Part shown: positions 8,517-15,494 of the stretch, piece by piece
Layout of the letters: each line of letters begins with the position of its first letter
Numbering within the stretch: position 1 is the first letter of the stretch
Assembly (NCBI RefSeq): GCF_900143065.1
Contig: NZ_FRCX01000009.1
Location: 124,001 to 188,000, forward strand
Source of the DNA: Duganella sacchari
GTDB taxonomy: Bacteria > Pseudomonadota > Gammaproteobacteria > Burkholderiales > Burkholderiaceae_D
DNA length: 64,000 nucleotides
Direction: 5' to 3'
The notes under the pieces: generated by a model
The model's input: the letters and a program-made list of their open reading frames with translations, nothing else
Database searches by the model: none
Told to the model about the DNA's origin: nothing
Translations under genes and position numbers: made by a program

Positions 8517-9185
8517 CTACTTTGCTACAGCGGCGTACCACGCCAGCACCTGTTCGACCGCTTGATCAGCGTTCATTTCAGAGGTATCCAGCACCAGCGC
8601 GCCTTCTGCCGGGGCCAGCGGCGCGATGGTCCGGTTTGTATCCCGATCGTCACGCGCCTGCAAATCCACCAGTAGGTCTTGCATATTAGCAGAAAATCCC
8701 TTGTCTATCAATTGCTTATAGCGGCGCTCGGCGCGGGCCTGGACCGAGGCGGTCAAAAACACCTTCAAGGGAGCGTGCGGGAAGATTACCGAGCCCATGT
8801 CGCGGCCATCGGCCACCAGGCCCGGCGCCTTGCGGAAACTCAGCTGCAGCCCCGTCAGCGCATGGCGCACCGCCGGGAACGTGGCAATTTTTGAAGCGGT
8901 GTTCCCCACCTCTTCCGCGCGGATCGCATCCGTGACGTTTTCATGCGACAAGATGATATCGCCGCCCTGGAAACTGCAATGCAGGTGCTCGGCCAGCTTG
9001 GCCAGTGCGTGCTCGTCGGCCAGGTCGGTCTCGCGGCGCAGCGCCGACAGCGCCGTGAGGCGGTACAGCGCGCCCGAATCCAGATAATGGAAGCCGAGCT
9101 GATCGGCAACGCGGTGTGCGACCGTGCCCTTGCCGGATGCGGTAGGGCCGTCGATGGTGATGACTGGAATCTGGGAAGTTGGCAT
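8517..9185 (-). CDS. cmk: Cytidylate kinase
   Basis: Cytosolic nucleoside monophosphate kinase (222 residues) that phosphorylates CMP and dCMP using ATP. P-loop GPTASGKGT lies near residues 13-21 and the CMP-binding segment HYLDSGALYR at about 33-42; VADGRDMGSVIFP and RDDRDTNR are the conserved substrate/lid motifs. It follows aroA by 5 bp and precedes rpsA, the widespread aroA-cmk-rpsA order, so translational coupling to aroA is likely. Confidence 0.96.
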   Translation of the reverse strand: MPTSQIPVITIDGPTASGKGTVAHRVADQLGFHYLDSGALYRLTALSALRRETDLADEHALAKLAEHLHCSFQGGDIILSHENVTDAIRAEEVGNTASKIATFPAVRHALTGLQLSFRKAPGLVADGRDMGSVIFPHAPLKVFLTASVQARAERRYKQLIDKGFSANMQDLLVDLQARDDRDTNRTIAPLAPAEGALVLDTSEMNADQAVEQVLAWYAAVAK

Positions 9186-9190
9186 ATCGG

Positions 9191-10504
9191 TTACTTTGCT
9201 ATTTCGGCAAACGCCTTGAAGTATTCAGGGAACGTCTTGTTGACGCATTTCGGATCATTGATGCGGGTGGCCGCGCCCTTGCGCAGCGCACCGTCCAGCG
9301 CCACCAGCGAGAAACACATCGCCATGCGGTGATCGTCATAGGTATCAATGGTAGCAGGCGCCAGCACGGCGGGCGGAGTCACCTTGATATAGTCCGGCCC
9401 CTCCTCCACCGTGGCGCCGACCTTGCGCAGTTCGGTCGCCATGGCGGCGATGCGGTCCGTCTCCTTGACGCGCCAGCTGGCGATATTGCGCAGCGTGCTG
9501 GTGCCGTCGGCATACAGCGCGGCCACGGCAATGGTCATGGCCGCATCCGGGATGTGATTGAAGTCAGCGTCAATCGCCTTCAGCGGGCCATTCGCCCTCG
9601 CCTCGATCCAGTTATCGCCCATCGTGATCTGCGCGCCCATCTGCTCCAGCGCGGCGGCAAAGCGCACGTCGCCCTGGATGCTGTGATTGCCCACGCCTTC
9701 CACGCGCACCGGGCCGCCGCCAATCGCGCCGGCTGCCAGGAAGTACGACGCCGACGACGCATCGCCCTCCACATGGATCGTGCCTGGCGACTGATACACC
9801 TGGCCCGGCTGGATGGTGAACGAGGCCCAGCCATCCTGCTCGACCTTGACGCCGAAACGGCGGATCAGGTTCAGCGTGATTTCGATATACGGCTTGGAAA
9901 TCAGCTCGCCGGTCACATCGATCGTGATGGCATGCTCACTGGCCATCAGCGGCGCCACCATCAGCAGCGCCGTCAGGAACTGGCTCGACACATCACCGCG
10001 CACCGACAGGCGCTGCGTGTTGATCTTGCCCTGCTTGATGTGCAGCGGCGGGAAGCCGGGATTGCCCGTGTACTCCACGTTGGTGCCCGCAGCATTGAGC
10101 GCATCGACCAGATCGCCAATCGGGCGCTCATGCATGCGCGGCACACCGTGCAGCGTATAGTCGCCGCCGATGACAGCCAGCGCGGCGGTCAGTGGACGGA
10201 TCGCCGTGCCCGCGTTGCCCATGAACAGATCCGCCGATTTATTCGGCAGCACGCCCGCCACGCCGGTGACGTGGTGAATCGTACCGGTAGCAGTCTTCTC
10301 CTCGGTCCAGATGACGCCGAGCGCGCGCAGCGCCGCCAGCATCACCGCCGTATCGTCCGACGCCAGCAGATCAACAATCGCCACCTGCCCCTGCGACAAC
10401 GCCGACAGCAGCAAAATGCGATTCGAAATGGACTTGGAGCCCGGCAGGCGCACAGCGCCCTCAACATGAGCGACCGTTTGCAGGTCAATGTATTCGTGAG
10501 TCAT
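9191..10504 (-). CDS. aroA: 3-phosphoshikimate 1-carboxyvinyltransferase (EPSP synthase)
   Basis: Sixth step of the shikimate pathway: transfers enolpyruvyl from PEP to shikimate 3-phosphate. 437 residues with the class I signature LPGSKSISNR at about 21-30 and LFMGNAGTAIRPL near 90-104. The Gly-Asn-Ala-Gly-Thr-Ala segment is of the glyphosate-sensitive class I type as far as can be judged. The gene continues the tyrA-aroA-cmk order, but a long inverted repeat fills the 108-bp gap from tyrA. Confidence 0.96.
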   Translation of the reverse strand: MTHEYIDLQTVAHVEGAVRLPGSKSISNRILLLSALSQGQVAIVDLLASDDTAVMLAALRALGVIWTEEKTATGTIHHVTGVAGVLPNKSADLFMGNAGTAIRPLTAALAVIGGDYTLHGVPRMHERPIGDLVDALNAAGTNVEYTGNPGFPPLHIKQGKINTQRLSVRGDVSSQFLTALLMVAPLMASEHAITIDVTGELISKPYIEITLNLIRRFGVKVEQDGWASFTIQPGQVYQSPGTIHVEGDASSASYFLAAGAIGGGPVRVEGVGNHSIQGDVRFAAALEQMGAQITMGDNWIEARANGPLKAIDADFNHIPDAAMTIAVAALYADGTSTLRNIASWRVKETDRIAAMATELRKVGATVEEGPDYIKVTPPAVLAPATIDTYDDHRMAMCFSLVALDGALRKGAATRINDPKCVNKTFPEYFKAFAEIAK

Positions 10505-10523
10505 AAAATATTCCTTCCACTAC

Positions 10524-10608
10524 GGGGTCAGGTCCGTCATTTCTACACGAGCCCAGCTGTAAAGCCGTACTACGGTAGAGGTCGTGTAGAAATGACGGAC
10601 CTGACCCC
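10524..10608. repeat. Intergenic inverted repeat, 27-bp perfect arms (GGGGTCAGG family)
   Basis: Arms 10524-10550 and 10582-10608 are exact reverse complements, beginning GGGGTCAGGTCCGTCATTTC, with a 31-nt spacer. The same arm sequence occurs at 60257-60344. It sits between the tyrA stop and aroA start, so the polycistronic mRNA would fold into a long hairpin there. There is no T-tract directly after it in the direction of transcription, so it is not a classical terminator. Its form and intergenic position resemble REP-type elements mobilised by RAYT transposases; that origin is inferred. Confidence 0.9.
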
Positions 10609-10612
10609 GGGT

Positions 10613-11542
10613 TTAATCTGCTTTATCGGGCGATGGCGGCGTTTCGGCTGCTTCGATGGCGGTGATCCATTGGTGGCGCGCGTGCTGGGCGTTGCTGTAG
10701 ACCTGCTCCAGGCCCGCGCCGTCGTTGGCGGCCAGTTGCGCACGCAGTACGGTCAACTGGGCCATGTAGGCGTCCAGTTCGGCCAGCAGTGCCGGCTGGT
10801 TGGCCAGGCTGATGTCGCGCCACATTTCTGGCGATGAACCGGCGATCCTGGTGAAGTCGCGGAAGCCGCTGGCGGCGTACTGGAACAGCAGGTCGGCGTG
10901 CGGTTTCCTGGCGATGTCGTCGACCAGCGCGTACGCCAGCAGGTGCGGCAGGTGGCTGACGGCGGCGAACACTTTGTCATGCTCTTCCGGCGTCAGGCGA
11001 TGGATGATGGCGTCGCAAGCGCGCCATGCAGCGGCGACGCGCTCGACATCCGTTTCGCTGTTTTCGGCCAGCGCAGTCAGCACGACTTTTTTGCCGACAT
11101 ACAGGTTGTCGATGGCGGCATCGGGGCCGTTGGTTTCGCGGCCGGCGATCGGGTGGCCTGGTACGAACTGCGCTACCTTGCTGCCCAAGGCGCGGCGTGC
11201 GGATGCGACGACGTCGGACTTGGTACTGCCCGCATCGGTGACCACGGTGCCAGCTTGCAGATGCGGCGCTATCGAGGCCAGGATCGCCTCGGTCTGTGCG
11301 ACGGGGGCTGCCAGCAGGACCAGGTCTGCGCCATGCAGCGCATCCGCCAGCGGCAGCGCGCCATCGGCGGCGGCACCGCTTACGCCAATCGCATCGATGA
11401 TGCCCAGCTCTTTTGCACGCGCCATCGATGTGGCGGAACGGCCCACGCCGACAATCTCGCGTACTGCGCCGGCTTTGCGCAGCGAACGGGCGAACGAGCC
11501 GCCAATCAGTCCGACGCCAAAAATAACGACTTTATTCAGCAT
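10613..11542 (-). CDS. tyrA: Prephenate dehydrogenase
   Basis: NAD(P)-dependent oxidative decarboxylation of prephenate to 4-hydroxyphenylpyruvate in tyrosine synthesis. 309 residues; N-terminal Rossmann motif VVIFGVGLIGGSFA, then TDAGSTKSDVV and the catalytic His region FVPGHPIAGRE. The open frame extends upstream inside hisC, but the ATG at 11542 overlaps the hisC stop by one base (TAATG) and gives the correct family N-terminus, so it is the start. Cytosolic; monofunctional (chorismate mutase is on PheA). Confidence 0.95.
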   Translation of the reverse strand: MLNKVVIFGVGLIGGSFARSLRKAGAVREIVGVGRSATSMARAKELGIIDAIGVSGAAADGALPLADALHGADLVLLAAPVAQTEAILASIAPHLQAGTVVTDAGSTKSDVVASARRALGSKVAQFVPGHPIAGRETNGPDAAIDNLYVGKKVVLTALAENSETDVERVAAAWRACDAIIHRLTPEEHDKVFAAVSHLPHLLAYALVDDIARKPHADLLFQYAASGFRDFTRIAGSSPEMWRDISLANQPALLAELDAYMAQLTVLRAQLAANDGAGLEQVYSNAQHARHQWITAIEAAETPPSPDKAD

Positions 11543-12651
11543 TACTCCGCCAGTGCTTTCTTCAGTGCCGCGATCAGCACGGCATTTTCCTGCGGCAGGC
11601 CGATGGAAATGCGCAGCCACTCGGGCAAGCCATAGTTCCCCACCGGACGCACGATCACGCCCTGCTTCAGCAGCGACAGGTTCACGCGCGCACCTGCACC
11701 CGCGTCCTCGCCCACTTTTACCAGAACGAAGTTGCCGAACGATGGCACGTATTCCAGTCCCAGCTGCTCGAACGCTTCGACAAACTGCTGATAACCAGCG
11801 GCGTTGTTGGCTGCGCTCTGCGCCAGGAAGGCTTTGTCGTTCAATGCTGCAATCGCTGCGGCTTGCGCCAGCGAGTTCACATTGAACGGCTGGCGGATAC
11901 GGTTCATCAGGTCCGTCAGCGCCGGCTGCGCAATCGCGAAGCCGACGCGCAGGCCCGCCAGACCGTAGGCTTTCGAGAAGGTGCGCGAGACCAGCAGGTT
12001 GGGATATTTCTTGACCCACTGCGCCGATTCAAACTGATGCTCGGCCGCGAGGAATTCGTTGTATGCCTCGTCTAGCACCACCACTACGTGCGCCGGCACC
12101 TTGGCGATGAAGGCCTCGATCTCGGCCGCCGGAATAAAGGTGCCAGTCGGGTTGTTCGGATTGGCGATGAAGACCAGCCGCGTGTCGTCACGGATCGCCG
12201 CCAGCATCGCTGGCAGGTCGTGGCCGCGCGCCTTGGCCGGCACCACGATGTGCTGCGCGCCCACGCCTTGGGTCGCCAGCGCGTACACGGCAAACGAGTA
12301 CTGCGCATACACGATGGACTGGCCACGCTCGACAAATGCGTGCGCGGCGATTTCCAGGATATCGTTGGAGCCGTTGCCCAGCGTGATCCAGTCTGCCGGC
12401 ACGTCGTAGCGTTTGGACAGCGCGCCTTTCAGGTCAAAGCCGTTGGCGTCCGGGTAGCGCCCCAGCTCCGCCACGGCGGCGGCCAGCGCATGCTGCGCGG
12501 AGGCCGGCATGCCAAATGGATTTTCATTCGACGCCAGTTTGACGATGGCCGCTTCTTCCAGGCCGAATTCACGCGCGACTTCCGAAATCGGTTTGCCTGC
12601 CTGGTAGGGGGCGATGGCGCGGACGTATTCCGGGCCGTAGTTCTTGCTCAT
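11542..12651 (-). CDS. hisC: Histidinol-phosphate aminotransferase
   Basis: PLP-dependent class I/II aminotransferase (369 residues) that converts imidazole acetol phosphate to histidinol phosphate. Motifs: SNENPFGMP near the N-terminus, NPNNPTGTF in the middle, and the PLP-lysine segment SRTFSKAYGLAGLRVG. Its location between pheA and tyrA suggests it may also transaminate aromatic keto acids or prephenate, as documented for HisC/HisC2-type enzymes in such operons; which role dominates here cannot be told from sequence. One-base overlap with tyrA; 17 bp after pheA. Confidence 0.93.
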   Translation of the reverse strand: MSKNYGPEYVRAIAPYQAGKPISEVAREFGLEEAAIVKLASNENPFGMPASAQHALAAAVAELGRYPDANGFDLKGALSKRYDVPADWITLGNGSNDILEIAAHAFVERGQSIVYAQYSFAVYALATQGVGAQHIVVPAKARGHDLPAMLAAIRDDTRLVFIANPNNPTGTFIPAAEIEAFIAKVPAHVVVVLDEAYNEFLAAEHQFESAQWVKKYPNLLVSRTFSKAYGLAGLRVGFAIAQPALTDLMNRIRQPFNVNSLAQAAAIAALNDKAFLAQSAANNAAGYQQFVEAFEQLGLEYVPSFGNFVLVKVGEDAGAGARVNLSLLKQGVIVRPVGNYGLPEWLRISIGLPQENAVLIAALKKALAE

Positions 12652-12668
12652 ATTGTCTCTCTTCGTAA

Positions 12669-13742
12669 TCAGGTCAGGCTGACCGGGTAGGAACCCAGCA
12701 CCTTGAAGAATGCGGCATTGCTTTGCAGCTCTTCGAGCGCGCGCGCAACGGACGGATTCTGGACGTGGCCTTCGACGTCGACGTAGAAATAGTATTCCCA
12801 GGTGCCGGTGCGGGCCGGACGCGATTCAAAGCGCGTCATTGACACGCCATGCTGCGCCAGGGAGCCAAGCAGGCGGTAGATCGAACCTGCCTTGTGCGGC
12901 GCCGCCAATGCCAGCGAGGTACGGTCCTCGCCTGACGGGCCGGCGTGCAGCTGGCCGATCACGGCAAAGCGCGTGCGGTTCGACGGGTCGTCCTGGATGT
13001 TGGCCTTGACCGTGCCCAGGCTGTATCGCACGCCTGCGCGCTCACCGGCGATGGCCGCCAGCGTGTGGTCGTCACGCGCCATGCGCGCCGCTTCCGCGTT
13101 GGATGACACGGCGCGGCGTTCCAGGTCCGGGTAGTTATTGTTCAACCAGATCTGGCACTGCGCCAGCGCCTGGGCGTGGGCGCAGATGGCGGTCACGCCT
13201 TCCATATTACCGGTGCCGGTCAGCAGGCTATGACGCACGGCGATCGACACTTCGCCACTGATGGTCAGCGGCGTATGCAGCAGCAGGTCCAGCGTGCGGC
13301 CGATGGCGCCTTCGGTTGAATTCTCCACTGGCACCACGCCGAATTCGGCGGTGCCGGCTTCGGTCGCGCGGAAGACTTCATCAATCGAGGAGCAGGACAG
13401 CACGTCCACCGCAGTGCCGAACTGTTCGTAGACTGCCTGTTCGCTGTAGGTGCCGGCCGGGCCGAGGAAGGCCACGGTGACGCGTTTTTCCAGCGAGCGG
13501 CAGGCGGACATGATCTCGCGCCAGATGGTTTGCAGTTCCGCGTTGCCCATCGGGCCGGGATTGCGTTCGGCGACGCCGCGCAGCACCTGCGCTTCGCGCT
13601 CGGGACGGAATACCGGTGCACCGGTTTCCGCTTTGACGTGGCCTACTTCCTGCGCGACCTGGGCGCGCTGGTTCAGCAAGTCGAGGATTTGCGCGTCAAT
13701 CGTATCGATCTTTTCGCGCAAGGGTTTCAGTTTGTCGTTCAT
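12669..13742 (-). CDS. pheA: Bifunctional chorismate mutase / prephenate dehydratase
   Basis: Converts chorismate to prephenate and then to phenylpyruvate for phenylalanine synthesis. 357 residues: AroQ chorismate mutase domain about 1-90 (LREKIDTIDAQILDLLNQRA), prephenate dehydratase about 95-275 (VAFLGPAGTYSEQAVYEQFG; the catalytic Thr region as ERAGVRYSLG/ SNRTRFAVIG) and a C-terminal ACT domain (TSLALAAPHKAGSIYRLL, ESRPARTGTWEYYFY) that binds Phe for feedback inhibition. Starts with a 4-bp ATGA overlap with serC. Confidence 0.96.
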   Translation of the reverse strand: MNDKLKPLREKIDTIDAQILDLLNQRAQVAQEVGHVKAETGAPVFRPEREAQVLRGVAERNPGPMGNAELQTIWREIMSACRSLEKRVTVAFLGPAGTYSEQAVYEQFGTAVDVLSCSSIDEVFRATEAGTAEFGVVPVENSTEGAIGRTLDLLLHTPLTISGEVSIAVRHSLLTGTGNMEGVTAICAHAQALAQCQIWLNNNYPDLERRAVSSNAEAARMARDDHTLAAIAGERAGVRYSLGTVKANIQDDPSNRTRFAVIGQLHAGPSGEDRTSLALAAPHKAGSIYRLLGSLAQHGVSMTRFESRPARTGTWEYYFYVDVEGHVQNPSVARALEELQSNAAFFKVLGSYPVSLT

Positions 13743-14827
13743 TTGTGTTGACCAGCGAATTCGTTGAGGTAGGCGACGAGCGCTTGCACGCCCTCGATAG
13801 GCATCGCGTTGTAAATCGACGCACGCATACCACCGACGGACTTGTGGCCCTTCAGTTGCAGCAGGCCGCGCGCTTTGGCGCCGGCCAGGAATGCTTCGTT
13901 CCTGCTTTCGTCCTTCAGGTAGAAGGGCACGTTCATGCGCGAGCGGTTGGATGGCGCGACGCGCGTTTCATAAAAGTCGCTGCCGTCCAGTGCTGCATAC
14001 AGCAGGTCGGCCTTGGCCTGCGCGCGGCGCGACATCTCGGCCACGCCGCCCTGCCGCTTCAGCCACTGGAACACCAGGCCGGCGATATAGATGCCGTAGG
14101 TCGGCGGCGTGTTGTACATCGATTCGTTGTCGGCCACCAGCTTGAAGTCGAACGCCGACGGACAGACCGGCAACGCCTTGCCCAGCAGGTCTTCGCGGAT
14201 GATGACGATGGTGACGCCGGCCGGGCCGATGTTTTTCTGCGCGCCGGCAAAGATCACGCCATATTTGGCGACATCGATCTCGCGCGACAGGATGTGCGAG
14301 GACATATCGGCCACCAGCGTCACGTCCTGCAGGCGCAGATCGTTGAAGTCCGGCTGGTACTCGACGCCGCCGATGGTCTCGTTGGTGCACATGTGCAGAT
14401 AAGCTGCGCCGGGCGTGAGCTGCCACTCCGCCTGCGGCGGCACCGCCGTAGTCGACGATGCGGCGATATTCACGTTGGCGTACTTGCGCGCTTCCTTGAT
14501 GGATTTCTCCGACCACGAACCGGTGTGAATGAAATCGATGGTTGCACCGTCAGGCTTGTGGCCCAGCAGGTTCAACGGAATCAGGGCGTTCTGCGACAGT
14601 CCGCCGCCCTGCATGAACAAGATCTTGTAATTGTCCGGCACTGCCAGCAGCTCGCGCAGGTCGCGCTCCGCTGCCTGGTAAATCGAAATAAACTCCGGTC
14701 CGCGGTGGCTCATCTCCATGACGGACATGCCGCTGCCATGCCAGTCCAGCATTTCGGCAGCGGCTTGCGCCAGCACTTCTTTCGGCAATACGGCAGGGCC
14801 GGCGGAGAAGTTAAAGATGTGAGTCAC
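13739..14827 (-). CDS. serC: Phosphoserine aminotransferase
   Basis: PLP enzyme of 362 residues catalysing 3-phosphohydroxypyruvate to O-phosphoserine (serine synthesis) and, in pyridoxine synthesis, the 4-phosphoerythronate branch. N-terminus FNFSAGPAVLPKEVL is diagnostic; the PLP-lysine lies in IFAGAQKNIGPAGVT. First member of the serC-pheA-hisC-tyrA-aroA-cmk-rpsA order. It begins 25 bp after a DUF2059 gene, so it could share that transcript. Confidence 0.97.
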   Translation of the reverse strand: MTHIFNFSAGPAVLPKEVLAQAAAEMLDWHGSGMSVMEMSHRGPEFISIYQAAERDLRELLAVPDNYKILFMQGGGLSQNALIPLNLLGHKPDGATIDFIHTGSWSEKSIKEARKYANVNIAASSTTAVPPQAEWQLTPGAAYLHMCTNETIGGVEYQPDFNDLRLQDVTLVADMSSHILSREIDVAKYGVIFAGAQKNIGPAGVTIVIIREDLLGKALPVCPSAFDFKLVADNESMYNTPPTYGIYIAGLVFQWLKRQGGVAEMSRRAQAKADLLYAALDGSDFYETRVAPSNRSRMNVPFYLKDESRNEAFLAGAKARGLLQLKGHKSVGGMRASIYNAMPIEGVQALVAYLNEFAGQHK

Positions 14828-14852
14828 GTTGCGATCCTTATGGTGAATGGTG

Positions 14853-15398
14853 TTACTTGGCTTGTTGCTGCTGCATCTTCTGCATCAGCGGGCCGAGACG
14901 GCGCTGCACGATCAACTGGCCCAGCTGCATGCCCTCGCCCATCAGCTTCGGCATCGACGACAGCATCTTGGCGCCCACCGGCGTGCGGTAAAAAGCGGTG
15001 ATCTGCTTCAGTTCAGCGGCGCTGAAATTGCGCGCGTACAGCGGCACGGTTTCCGCCATGATCTCGTCGACCAGCGCCGGGTCGCTCATCACGGCCTGCA
15101 TGGTGTTGATGGCGCCCGGCAGTTCGGCTTCCATTTGCGCCAGCGCTTTCTGCTTGTCGTCAGCGCTGAGTTTGGGATTGTTCTTGATCGATGCCTCCGC
15201 ACCGGCATGCATCGAGGCGCCGATGCTTTGCGACATCTGCTGCATGGCGCCGATCATCACGCTGCGGTAGTTCATCGACTCAAACAGTTCCTTGGCGGCT
15301 GCCATGGCGGCCGGGTCGGCGGCTGGCGCCTGTGCGTAGACGGGGGCGGCGCCGATCAGCGCCAGCGAAGTCACCAGGCTTGCTACGATTTTTTTCAT
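14853..15398 (-). CDS. Exported DUF2059 protein
   Basis: Secreted or periplasmic protein of 181 residues with a signal peptide (MKKIVASLVTSLALIGAAPVYAQ, cleavage after VYA). The remainder is helical and contains the DUF2059 core around residues 90-165 (VDEIMAETVPLYARNFSAAELKQITAFYRTPVGAKML as a family pattern). No biochemical role is known for the family. A TTG 15 bp upstream would also be in frame, but the ATG at 15398 has a GGAG SD 7-8 nt upstream and gives a clean leader. Sits directly after the gyrA terminator. Confidence 0.85.
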   Translation of the reverse strand: MKKIVASLVTSLALIGAAPVYAQAPAADPAAMAAAKELFESMNYRSVMIGAMQQMSQSIGASMHAGAEASIKNNPKLSADDKQKALAQMEAELPGAINTMQAVMSDPALVDEIMAETVPLYARNFSAAELKQITAFYRTPVGAKMLSSMPKLMGEGMQLGQLIVQRRLGPLMQKMQQQQAK

Positions 15399-15415
15399 GT
15401 TCTGCATCTCCAAAT

Positions 15416-15460
15416 AAAAAGGGGCCAGTCTGCGCCGCGTTACGCGACAGACCTGGCCCC
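15416..15460 (-). terminator. Rho-independent terminator of gyrA
   Basis: On the minus strand GGGGCCAGGTCTG pairs with CAGACTGGCCCC (one bulged base, 12 bp) and is followed by TTTTTA. It starts 35 nt after the gyrA stop. The T-tract ends within a few bases of the SD of the DUF2059 gene, so that gene must use a promoter inside the gyrA end or depend on read-through. Confidence 0.85.
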
Positions 15461-15494
15461 GATGGTCCGGACTTGCGTCCGGATTGGTTCAGCC

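Noticed and set aside
6489..8675. A 728-codon plus-strand open frame
   Set aside because: Antisense to rpsA and ihfB; no SD or domain, a product of the codon bias of rpsA.
10524..10608. Inverted repeat read as a tyrA terminator
   Set aside because: No T-tract follows on the minus strand and the same arms recur elsewhere, so a dispersed repeat explains it better.
11543..12019. An N-terminal extension of TyrA by 159 residues
   Set aside because: It overlaps hisC in another frame and has Arg/Gly-rich composition; the TAATG junction at 11542 gives the correct start.
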